In this document: positions 21,108 through 32,100 of the stretch, one piece after another
Layout of the letters: every line of letters begins with the position of its first letter
Numbering within the stretch: position 1 is the stretch's first letter
Assembly: GCA_963662175.1 (NCBI GenBank)
Contig: OY759224.1
Location: forward strand, 24,003,489 to 24,067,488
DNA: 64,000 bases
Source of the DNA: Aradus depressus
Lineage: Eukaryota; Arthropoda; Insecta; Hemiptera; Aradidae
Direction of reading: 5' to 3'
Made by a program: the position numbers and the translations under genes
The notes under the pieces: model-generated
The model's database searches: none
Seen by the model: only the letters and a program-made list of their open reading frames with translations
Told to the model about the DNA's origin: nothing

Positions 21108-21333
21108 TAGTTATTATGACTCATGTCCGGGCTTTATCTACGAGGTCGTATCGCGTACTATCAGAGCGCTCTTTCGTCACTCTGGTGAACATGAGCCGGA
21201 TTCTACTATTGGAGTCTTAATTTTTTCCTACCTAGATTTATTCACCTAAGATAGGAGTTATTAACGAGTATCTGACATCGCACAGGCCTCGACCGGGTTA
21301 AGAACCCGCGATTTTGAGCTCAGTAGAGGCGCC
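21108..21333 (-). repeat. SINE, degraded, internal deletion
   Basis: GACTCATGTCCGGGCTTTAT at the left and CGATTTTGAGCTCAGTAG at the right in reverse sense. The conserved CTTCGG body is lost. Confidence 0.75.
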
Positions 21334-21344
21334 TGACTAATTTT

Positions 21345-22418
21345 TATATACAAGAACCTCATTGGAATCCGGAGTTCCACAGGGCGCCATACTGAGTCCC
21401 ACTCTCTTTAACTTGAACTGTTACGACATGTTAGATACCCCCAACTCACTGTTAGCTACTTATGCTGATGATACTCTGCTTGCAACCCAGCATCCAGATG
21501 TGTCATCAGCAGTGGAAGCTCTACAAAGTGACGTTCATGTCGTGATGTTCTGGTTCAAAATAGCTGGAATCTCAGGATAATCACTGCAACGTTTTTACTG
21601 TTCGAAGGACACACTCACTCGGAATTGTATCGACAATGAAGACATACCCTAGACACATACTGATGTGACAATCAAGTACCTTGGGGTACATTTCGACATT
21701 AGACTGACATGGAAGACACATATACATAGACGACTAACACAAGCACACACCCAACTATACCCACTACTGAACATACGTACACCACTCAGACCACACATGC
21801 TGCAAACTACTCTACACAGCCGTGTTTCGACCATTCATCAAAAATACATCACCTATTTAGGTTTAGGTATAGGTTTTATGACTCATGCCCGGGCTTTAAC
21901 TACGAGGTCATATCGCCTACTACCAGAGCGCTCTTTCGTCACTCTGGTGGACATGAGCCCGACTCTACTGTGGGAGTCCTAAATTTTGCCTACCCTAAAT
22001 TTTTTATTCATCTAGGGTAGGGGTCTTTAACGAGTACCTGACATCGCACAGGCTCGGGACCATCGCTTAACGTCCCATCCGAAGGACGGCGTGCTTAAGT
22101 TTATTTTACCTCCCAGATAAAATAAACTAAGGGCCTCGGTCGGGCTACGAACCCACAACCTTGAGCTCAGAAGTCAAGCACGCATACCACTGAGCTACCG
22201 GCGCCCTCATCACCTATTTGATAAGGCACAAAAAGAACTCATATAAACAAACTTCAAAGTTTGAAAACAAAGTCGTTCGTTTAGGCATGGGCGCACCTTG
22301 GTTCGTACTTAATCAGCAGATCCGCAAAGAAGTGGACATCCCAGAAAAAAATCCAAGGTTTTTCTTGAGTATAGTCTACGAAGAGCCGTCAATAAGATTA
22401 ATAGTGTTGGAGTAATTA
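21345..22418 (+). mobile_element. jockey-like LINE fragment, split by a SINE
   Basis: The plus strand encodes reverse transcriptase motifs in order: SGVPQGAILSPTLFN, then LATYADDTLLATQ (catalytic YADD), and after a frame break TIKYLGVHFDIRLTWKTHI. The frame stops at the SINE at 21859 and resumes after it with VRLGMGAPWFVLNQQIRKE. It is 5'-truncated, frameshifted and inactive. Confidence 0.85.
21859..22208 (-). repeat. SINE inserted in the LINE, 11-bp target duplication
   Basis: ATCACCTATTT occurs at 21848-21858 and 22209-22219. The copy is complete, but its tail reads AGGTTTAGGTATAGGTTTTA, a degraded CCTAA tail. Confidence 0.92.
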
Positions 22419-22572
22419 TGAATGAATTTATTGATACCGGTTTTATGACCTAGAAGTCAGGAATTTCCGAAATTTCCCAACTAAGAAGAGATATTAAAAT
22501 CCGGGAAAAATAGAGATCATAGAAACCAAGGGGGAAATCCCAAAGTTGGTGTCTGACGTCAAACAGGTATAC

Positions 22573-22645
22573 CGGATCTCGGTAGCGGAATGGATAGCAT
22601 ACCAGAAGATACGGAGTTCGAGTCCCAATGTCGGCATTAACGTGA
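22573..22645 (+). repeat. tRNA-like head, possible other SINE
   Basis: CTCGGTAGCGGAATGGATAG resembles an A box and GGAGTTCGAGTCCCAATG a B box, about 40 bp apart. There is no clear acceptor stem, so a functional tRNA gene is unlikely. Confidence 0.35.
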
Positions 22646-22686
22646 ATTACAGTTTATATTGTTAGGAACTGAGTAATTTATGTTTA

Positions 22687-22903
22687 AATAAAACAAAATT
22701 ATTTTTGAAATATTGTCTATTCCACCAAAGATATTTACAAAACTACCGGTTTCGGCCTTACACCATCGTCAGGTCTAGTTATGAACGGTTATGGTCTAGC
22801 AGTTCATAACTAGATCTGACGATGGTGTAAGGCCGAAACCGGTAGTTTTGTAAATATCTTTGGTGGAATAGACAATATTTCAAAAATAAGTTTGTTTTAT
22901 TAT
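22687..22903. ncRNA. Hairpin element with two inverted hammerhead-like motifs
   Basis: Arms of about 100 bp (22687-22787 and 22800-22903) are nearly perfect inverted copies. Each has CUGACGA (minus 22772-22766; plus 22816-22822), a GGU…GGCC stem II, GAAA (minus 22753-22750; plus 22835-22838) and the palindrome ACCGGU followed by A, giving the triplet GUA. Four stem I pairs (AGAC or AGAU with GUUU) are possible. Sister copies are near 47.4 and 48.2 kb. Confidence 0.55.
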
Positions 22904-22909
22904 ATAGAT

Positions 22910-23300
22910 TACAAGTTCCACAATATGTCCGCGTTCCTCAACTTAGAAGTCATTTATGTTTGTCAGTATTTTCTTGTATTCGATTTATTTTCATTGATGT
23001 TTAATTGTTAATTGTTTTTAAGTTGTTATTCATCCAAAAGATTGTTTAGATCAAGTTATCATTTTTAGATATTTTTGTCAACGATTTGTTCCAGAACATT
23101 GTAAATCTGAGGGATTCATGCAAGGTTCTGGATTTCAGTAAATCCTATGTATATACACCGGAGATTGGAGAGTCAAAGGGTCAGTCAGTCAGCTGTTTTA
23201 TGGATTTTCATTTCCATTTAAGAGGCTTTCAGTGTTTATTTGCTATCCAAATGACCCATTAAGCGTTGTAATAATATAAAAAACCAGTTTTTCAAAAGTA
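22910..23300. other. AT-rich, nothing recognised
   Basis: No supported gene. It lies between the hairpin element and a dispersed-repeat edge at 23320-23420. Confidence 0.3.
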
Positions 23301-23542
23301 GAAAATAAACATTTTTTTCCGCAACCTATCGAAAACTTGAAATTCTGTTGAAAACTCCGGATCGAATTTCTCACTGATTACATACTTCCTAAAGATGGGG
23401 AACTAAAAATGAGTTGACAACTTATTTTATTTCTATGAGAAATCTCGTCTCACAACGCCCTATCACATATTAAATAAATGTTAGTATTAGTATTATATTT
23501 AATAGTATTATTATCAATATTATTAATAGAGCAAAACAAACA

Positions 23543-24172
23543 TGGTTGGTAGCCCCTTTAGTTTATATAATATATAAACTTGGTAGCCCTTGAAGTTTAC
23601 ATAATATATAAACTTGGTAGCCCTTGAAGTTTACATAATATATAAACTTGCTAGCCCTTGAAGTTTATATAATATATAAACTTGGTAGCCCTTGAAGTTT
23701 ATATAATATATAAACTTGGTAGCCCTTGAAGTTTACATAATATATAAACTTGGTAGCCCCTGAAGTTTATATAATATATAAACTTGGTAGCCCTTGAAGT
23801 TTATATAATATATAAACTTGGTAGCCCTTGAAGTTTATATAATATATAAACTTGGTAGCCTTGAAGTTTATATAATATATAAACTTGGTAGCCCTTGAAG
23901 TTTATATAATATATAAACTTGGTAGCCCCTGAAGTTTATTATAATATATAAACTTGGTAGCCCCTGAAGTTTATATACTTAATATGTAAACTTGGTAGTC
24001 CTTGAAGTTTATATAATATATAAACTTGGTAGCCCCTGAAGTTTATTATGATATATATAAACTTGATAGCCCCTGAAGTTTATATACTTAATATGTAAAC
24101 TTGGTAGTCATTGAAGTTTATATAATATATAAACTTGGTAGCCCCTGAAGTTTATATAATATATAAACTATG
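23543..24172. repeat. Tandem array of 34-bp palindromic unit, about 18 copies
   Basis: The unit reads CTTGGTAGCCCTTGAAGTTT followed by ATATAATATATAAA. Each unit contains the dyad AAGTTTATAT / ATATATAAACTT. A few units carry insertions (ATACTTAATATG at about 23975 and 24085), which form a higher-order pair. No open frame. Confidence 0.92.
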
Positions 24173-24466
24173 ATATTATCATAACTTGTAATATAATATA
24201 GAGTTATCCTCCATATATAAGGAAGACATTAACGGGAGCTGGCCTGGTTTCCAAGTGGCTTCGTGTTTCGATCCTGCCCTTGGAGATTGTCTTAAGATTT
24301 CCTTTCCTGGTTAGCTACTGTCTATCAGGAAGACAACCGGACAGTGATTCCCGTTTTTCCACGGCCAAAATCAGGGTCAAACTCTTCACAGGATTATTAA
24401 TATGTATATATACGACATTTTTTCTTAATATACACAATCGTACGGCATTTAGACTTTGAAGGTTCA
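24172..24466. other. Unassigned, possible decayed tRNA-like repeat
   Basis: It contains GGTTTCCAAGTGGCTTCGTG and a GTTTCGATCCTG stretch that weakly resembles a B box. Not otherwise recognised. Confidence 0.2.
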
Positions 24467-24480
24467 TGAAATGCCTTAGT

Positions 24481-24801
24481 TAGTTATTATGACTCATGCC
24501 CGGGCTTTGACTACGAGGTCATATCGCCTACTACCAGAGCGCTCTTTCGTCACTCTGGTCACCATGGGAGTCCAACATTTTGCCTACCCTAAATCTTTAT
24601 TCACCTAGGGCAAAAGGTCTTTAACGAGTATCTGACATCGTACAGGCTCGGGACCATCGCCTAACGTCCCATCCGAAGGACGGCATGCTTAAGTTTATTT
24701 TACCTCCCAGATAAAATAAACTAAGGGCCTCGGCCGGGTTTCGAACCCACGACCTTGAGCTCAGAAGGGAAGCACGCATACCACTGAGCTAACGACGCCC
24801 T
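24481..24801 (-). repeat. SINE, ACTAA-tail type, 14-bp target duplication
   Basis: TGAAATGCCTTAGT occurs at 24467-24480 and 24802-24815. In reverse sense the tail is TAGTTATTATGACTC. About 20 bp around the AGTAGAGTCGGGC block are missing. Confidence 0.92.
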
Positions 24802-24815
24802 TGAAATGCCTTAGT

Positions 24816-25122
24816 GATACTGAGGCAGATTGTAAAGTCTGATTTTATCATGTTTAAATAAAATTTAAAGTCAAAATTACAACAATTAGGATTTAAAAAT
24901 GCTTTACTAGGTACTGAAAAAGGTATTTAATAATGTTCATAATATGTTTTTGAGTACAAATAAAATAATTTGAAATAGGTGGGTGCTCATACCTTCCTTA
25001 GTTGCTTGGTTTTGCGCTGTAATATATAATATTTATTATAATGGTTGAAAAATAGCTCTTCATCTTTATCCATCGCTAAACACAATTTGTTTAACTATTT
25101 TAGCTTTGAACATAACACTGGT
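24816..25122. other. AT-rich, nothing recognised
   Basis: No gene or repeat recognised. The first FATP exon could lie here or farther upstream, but I could not identify it. Confidence 0.25.
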
Positions 25123-25340
25123 GGGGGCCATGGTGGCCGTGCGGGCTACAGCGTAGGGCTTTGGTCGCATGGTCTCACCATGATTTGCGGGTTCGAATCC
25201 CGTCCGAGAGTGAGTTTTATTTCGTAAATAGTACTCCCTCCCGGGGCCATGGATGTTGTTAATAACTAGATAAAACACTTTTATAAGAGACATGGCTAAT
25301 ATGCATCGTACATAAGGCCCAAAAAAAAAACAAAAAAACT
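25123..25340 (+). repeat. Second tRNA-derived SINE family, poly(A) tail
   Basis: It has a tRNA-like head (GGTGGCCGTGCGGGCTACAG … GCGGGTTCGAATCCCGTCCG), a short body with CCCTCCCGGGGCCATGGATG, then an A tract. A reverse copy lies at 56065-56271. It is distinct from the main SINE. Confidence 0.75.
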
Positions 25341-25489
25341 TAACATTGAAGTGAAATTTAAAAAAAATTGCTTATAACCTCAAATAGTGTTACATGGTTT
25401 AACGAGTCAGATTGTGTAGAAGATCAAGTGCCGGATGTCATTTCATGAAAAGCTTAGGCATTTAATATTTAAGATATTTACTTCGTTAT

Positions 25490-25985
25490 GAAGTATAGGG
25501 GAAGATCTGTAATCTACCAGAAATTCTATGTCGGACTTTCATGTTTTCCGACCCCCTAAATAATTCTTTGTGTCTGTGAACCCGATAACGTCCGATAGAA
25601 TGAATGCATCGGCATGAAATTTTATATGTTTGACCAGAACCTCATAAGAACAACACCTATTAATTTTCAGCCAAATTGGGTAAAGGGAAGAGGAGGATTA
25701 GGGGAGAGGCTTAACTCATCTAATAACAGCTGATGTAATGAATGTATCGACATGAAATTTCATATTTGAAGTCAAAACCCAATAAGAACTTACCCTGTTT
25801 AATTTCAACGGGTTCAAGGGAGGGACTCAATTCAAGAACCCGTATTGATTTAATGAATTTATCAACATTCAATTTAGTTTGAATATTAGCGCAAACGGTC
25901 GACTGGTTTTGGAGAGGGAGCGAAAAGTTAATTGATTAATTCGTTCTGGGGAAGTACATTGGTGATTCATCGTTAAATTTTTATT
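25490..25985 (+). repeat. Dispersed repeat, long copy
   Basis: It contains GAATGAATGCATCGGCATGA, CTATTAATTTTCAGCCAAAT and GATGTAATGAATGTATCGAC. The right end GGGGAAGTACATTGGTGATT is followed by the T tract and AG that form the acceptor of the first FATP exon found. Confidence 0.65.
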
Positions 25986-26035
25986 TTAATTTTTTTTTTT
26001 AATTGTTTTCTATATAATTTTTTTTTATGTTTCAG

Positions 26036-26186
26036 CATTGCTGCTTCTATGGGATATTTATTAATGCTCATATCCTATTATGACTTTCGAAAATGGAGTA
26101 CAGTAGATTTGTTTCGACGAAATTTTCGAAGGCACCCGAAAAAGGTAGCCTTCATATGCGGTGAAAAAAGTACGACGTATCAAGAT
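26036..26186 (+). CDS. Fatp: FATP exon a
   Basis: Encodes [20 protein letters not shown] and the segment [20 protein letters not shown]. The acceptor is TTTATGTTTCAG and the donor GTAAGT; the exon ends in phase 0. The hydrophobic start is the end of the N-terminal membrane-associated region. Confidence 0.9.
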
Positions 26187-29100
26187 GTAAGTATTTATTT
26201 TTTTTCTTATTTTTTGGACTTGGTCCAGATCGACAAGTCATCATATATTATGGTCGCTTTTAATTCGTCAGCGAAACGAATTGTAGAGGAAATTATGTGG
26301 TCGATTCGAAATTCGATGTTGAAGTTTGAATGGATTTTCTTGAATCTAATATTGAAGAAAAATGTCACCTGCAATGAATTTTCCCAGCACGAATTAATGA
26401 ATTAAGTATTTGCTTTCCCTCCAAATTCACCATTCAAAAGAATTTGTATGTCGATGACATACATCACATGAGGAGATCCTGCTGAAAATTAATAGGTGTC
26501 GTTCTTTTGGAGTTCTGGATACACATATAACATTTCGTGTTGATACATTCATCTACTAACACACACTCATAGAGAAAGAGGCTTACACACTCAAGAGGCT
26601 TAACTCGAAAACTTAATAACTGCCATTGTAAATAATGTATCGACACAATGGAGGGCGAATTAATCATTAAAACATTAATTCGAGAGCGCCGGTAGCTCAG
26701 TGGTATGCGTGCTTGTCATTTGAGCTCAAGAACGTGGGTTCGTAACCCGGCAGAGACCCATAGTTTATTTTATCTGGGAGGTAAAATAAACTTAAGCACG
26801 CTTCGGATGGGACGTTAAGCGATGGTCCCGAGCCTGTACGATGTCAGGTACTCGTTAAAGACCCCCTACCCTAGGTGAATAAAAATTTAGGATAGGCAAA
26901 ATTTAAGACTCCCGCAGTAGAGTCGGGCTCATGTCCACCAAAGTGACGAAAGAGCGCTCTGGTAGTAGGCGATATGACCTCGTAGTTTAAGCCCGAGCAG
27001 GAGTTATAAAACCTAACCTAACCTCGACACAAGATCAAACCTGTCCCAGTTTTCTAACCAATTCCAGTTTACTAACTGCTAATTAATTGTTTAATATTAT
27101 TATTATATCATATAGGTACATATATGAAGCCATACTTGGCCGCGCTTTTCAGTTTTACTGAATTTTTGTTTTCATGTTTTCCGACCTACTGATTTCAAAA
27201 ATGATTTAAGAAATAGACCAAAGGGAAGGGGAGATTAGGGGGCTCAACTTGAAAATCATTACAGGATGGCACCTATTAATTTTCCGCGAAATCGATCGAA
27301 AAAAATGGGGGACCAGAGAAGATTGTCTCGAATTAGTTACCCTAATAACTGCTGATGTAACGAATTTATGTAAGTCAAGAATTGAATTTTATCCCAAACA
27401 GTCCATTGGCTTTGGTGACGCGAAAACGTAATTTATTAATTTTTTCTGAAGAAGTAAATAGCCGGTGATTCACCGATGATTTTTTTTTTTTTACCTCAGA
27501 CAGTAAAATATTAATCATATTTTGAAGATCATGATGGCAGTATTTAAACTTGGAAATGTTTCTTTCGTGAAATGAGGATATTTTGACATTTCGTTTTAGT
27601 ATGATTGCATACAATAGACACTGACCCTGCCCTGCAATCGAAATTCAAATTTATTTCAGTCATTGGTTCTCCCCAGTCTGGGTCGGCTGTGGAACACGCG
27701 AGGCCTTCTTAGGGCGCCAGCCCTCCTTATCCAAGTTGTTATATTATTCAAATTTAATTACATATATACTTCTCAGGGCATATGTAGAGGGCGCCGGTAG
27801 CTCAGTGGTATGCGTGCTTGCCTTCTGAGCTCAAGATCGTGGGTTCGAAACCCGACCGAGGCCTTTTAGTTTATTCTATTTGGGAGGTAAAATAAACTTA
27901 AGCACGCCGTCCTTCGGATGGGACGTTAAGCGATGGTCCCGAGCCTGTACGATGTCAGGTACTCGTTAAAGACCCCTACCCTAGGTGAATAAAAATTTAG
28001 GGTAGGCAAAATTTAGGACTCCCACAGTAGAGTCGGGCTCATGTCCACCAGAGTGACGAAAGAGTGCTCTGGTAGTAGGCGATATGACCTCGTAGGTAAA
28101 GCCCGGGCATGAGTCATAAAACCTAACCTACTTCTCAGGAATTAATAGAGACCGGATTCTTAGGTTTTTACCATTTTTTTTTTTACTCTCTTCCAAGCAC
28201 GAAAATAATTGATTACTTATTCGATTCTTGTCTTCTGGAATCGTTCAGTTAAATTTCGAAGAACCTAAAAAAACATAATTGGGATGAGATCACCTTGAAA
28301 TACTCATGAAAATTAAAAAAAATATAAAGAAAAATGATATTTGAGGTAGAATAACAAATGTTTCGAATCGTATTTCAATGAAAAGCAGATGTTGGAGTGG
28401 TGGGGATTGTTTACGTTTACGTAGTGGAGAGGGTTTTTTTTTTTTTTTTTTTTGGTTTGTGGGGACAACACTGCTCGTTACTAGAGCTGAACCTTGAGAG
28501 GGGTAATGCCTTTAGTTTCTCTTGCTCTCGTGTTGCAGCTATAAACAAAAATGCCGAAGCCGAAATCTCATTTGAAATCTCCTAGAAACTTGGTTGTGCT
28601 GCAATCAAGAGAAGGATTCAATTAATTTTGTGTACATTTTTTAGTTTTCTTTTTTAATATGTCTTGTTCTCATGTTCTATAAAAAACCGATAACAGTTAA
28701 TCCTATCGAAAAATTGATTCTCACCAAAAATGTTGCTTATTAAATTTGCAATCGCCAATGAATCTTCAAATTTGAGATAGGATCAATATGATCAAAATTA
28801 TAGCGCCTCAAAGTATGAAAATTGTATCGCATATCAAGTAGGTAATTTTTTTTTAAAATTTGTATTATTACCTAGTAGTTTTTATGAAAAATTATAAAAA
28901 TTAAGAAATAAAAAAATATAAGTGATGTGGCCATTACAGACCCGCTTACAGACCACCTCTCTCTCAATTCAATGGCCACATCACATATATTTTTTCAGTT
29001 TATTGATATATAATAGCTTATTTATTTTCATAGGTTGAAGACTTCAGCAATCAAGTGGCCAGACTTTTCAAATCGAAAGGTCTCCAGAAAGAGGATGCAG

Positions 29101-32100
29101 TTGCAATATTACTGGAGACCCGATGTGAGTACCCAGCTGTCTGGTTGGGGCTCTGCAAACTTGGCGCAGTTGGAGCACTCATCAACACAAACCAACGATC
29201 TCAGGTGCTGGAACATTCCATCAAGATATCTGGAGCCAAATACTTGGTCTATGGCACTGAGCTTACTCCTGGTATGTTTTTTTCGTATATATTTAGAATT
29301 ATAATTCAATATCTCAATACAATGTTCCAAATCAAGTCCTTCGTCCAGCAAAGGCAGATCCCGTCTTTCGGACCTATTCATCCCTTCCCATCGCTTCTCT
29401 TCCTTCCACAACTAATTCTTTGTCCGAGACCCTCTCTCTGCAACACCCTATCTTTCTGAGAGCGCCCAAAGGGAAAGGGTGGTTTAGGGAGGGCTTTATA
29501 GGAAAACCCCATTAAATGCCGATGTATTGTGAGGATTTAGAAGCCCCTATGTAAGTCAACTTATATTGGCTAATTCCACAAACATATACATAAATGTGTA
29601 CCAGTTTCGGCCATCGTCAGCACAAGGTTCAACAATAATAGAGATATGAGCTAGGCAGACATATTTATATTAACTCAAGAGTACCTGGGGTAGGAGGGGT
29701 CCTCCTCCCTAAGGGATGGAAATCCCGATTCTAACGGTATCCTACCCCAGGTAGGTACTCTTGAGTTAATATAAAAATGTCTGTCTATATATATGTGGTG
29801 GGCTGGTGTTTTACACCTAGGGACCTAAGCATCCAGTGATCTTATCCCTTCCCTGAAAGCTGGGCTTCCCCCTTATTATATTAACTGTATGTTTATACTT
29901 ATACTACCTGAACCAAACCCTTCATGAAGTGCTCAGTCTCCCAGTTTCCTTAATGAACCTGAGAATGCTCTCATAGTCCAATCTTCTAAAGTCCTCCTCT
30001 GCGATTACATCTCCACCGATTCGGAATCTCATTCGCGCATATCCCGAGCAGATGCTCAGGAAGTGTGCTGCCCTTTCGTCTTCTTCCCCACATCTATCGC
30101 AGGTAGAACTGTCCTTGACTCCCACAGTGTGTAGATGTCTATTGAACGGACCATGTCCTGTGAGAACTCCAGTTAGTTGCCTAAGCTCGTTCCTTTTGAG
30201 GTTCGGGATCCCGTCTTTCAGAACCCTGGCTTCCCCTCCCAGGAACATCTTCGACTCCCTGCATGTGGTTTTTTCTCTCCATGAACTCTCCAAAAGATCC
30301 TTAGTCCATTCTTTGATTCGGGTTCGGTATGTCTCCCGAGATATTCCCAGCACCGGCTCTGGCCCCATAAAGGGCTTACTTGAACCTTCCTTGGCTAGTC
30401 AGTCTGTCTCTTCGTTTCACTGGATCCCCGAGTGTCCGGGAACCCAGTAGAGTCCAATCTTCTTGCAGTTTCCTAGGATGTCTGCCTACTTCATATCTCA
30501 TTATTGTTGAATCTTGTGCTGACGATGGCGTAAGCCGAAACCGGTTCTCATTTATGTATATGTTTGCGGAATTGAACAATATAAGTGTTCAATAAAAAAA
30601 TGCTTGATTTATCATCTTTTTAATTGTATTTATTAGTATTTTCACTACATAGATACAAACGCAAAAAATGTATTGGGATAGTGATTTTTACGGTCAAACG
30701 GTGAGTTGGTTTTGGAGGGAGAGCAACAACTTAATTGATTAATTCGCGCTGGGGAAGTACATAGCCGGTGATTTATTTTTCTTTTCGTGGCTGCCACAAT
30801 TCCCGTTGTTCGCCTTATTGCAGGTGCCACTCAATTCTATCGTCGGATAATGCCCAGGATCAATAACCAATATTTCAGACTACATCACAAGTCAAATCTA
30901 GTCTGCCATTTCAGAAGTCACGAACCAGAACAAATCACCAAACAGAAAAGTTAGAAAAGTGTAGATGTTTATTTTACAGAATAAGAATAGATAGACATTT
31001 GCATAATAGCACTTTCGAAATGTCTGTACAACCTTAGAGGTATTTGATTACTTTAATCATGATTAAATTTAACCATGGTTAAAGTTAATCAGAGTTAAAG
31101 ATAATCTCCACTCCAAAAAATATATTATTACTTATATTGATTTTTGATTTTTTAGTATTGGAAGAAATCAAAGACAGTTTGAAGGGGATAACGCTGTACA
31201 GTTTTGGGGATGGTAACACCCTACCAGGCAGTTTGAATTTTCTTGAGGAGATCTCCAAACAGAGCAATGAGGCCCCAGAACCTGTAGACATGAAGGTTAC
31301 AGACAGGTTACTGTATATCTACACATCGGGAACTACGGGACTACCCAAGGCAGCCATTATGACTCACGTCAGGTAATGTATCTTGAAGGCTTTAGAAATT
31401 TATTCATTAACTAGTTAAGTTAGCGTTGCTTTTTTCGAGAAATAACGCGTTACCATAACAGTTACTTGAGTTGTAACGTTCCGTTAATTCATCGTAAAGA
31501 AATTTGTCAGTGATTCACCGACAATGTACTTCCCCAGAGCGAATTAATCAATTAACTTTTTGCTGGTCGGAAATCGAACCCCAACCGCCTGCACGAGAAA
31601 TTGCGCACTACTCAATAATTATTATTCTCATAATAATAATAATAATATTCATTCCTTTCTTATCCCTTTCCCTCACTTCCCTCTAATCATCATCCATGCA
31701 GTCGACAAGTGATGGAACGCTTCACGTAAAACTTTTCCTTTCATTGTTTCGAAACACAGAAGTCAACAAATGGAAAATAAATAATTCCCATGGGGGATGA
31801 ACAAGGGTATAGACAAACATGAGGATTAGAGTGAAGTGAAGAGAGGGATAAGAAAGGAATGAATATTATTATTATTATTATTATTATTATGAGAATAATA
31901 ATTATTGAGGACTGCGCAATTTCTCGTGCAGGCTGTTAGGCTTCGATTTCCGAAAAGTTGCGGTGTAAAAATCTAATTTAAAAAAAATCTTCATAACATT
32001 AAGTTATAAAAAAATAGTACTGTTAACAACCGTTCAAAAAACTACTGCTATATATTGTATTTTGCAAAAATAAAAACTGTGTATATTTTACGACATTATA

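Noticed and set aside
23543..24172. CRISPR-like direct-repeat array
   Set aside because: Units are contiguous without unique spacers, and the host is clearly a eukaryote.
29055..29459. 134-codon frame taken as a separate gene
   Set aside because: It is FATP exon b read through its donor into the intron; the exon ends at 29271.
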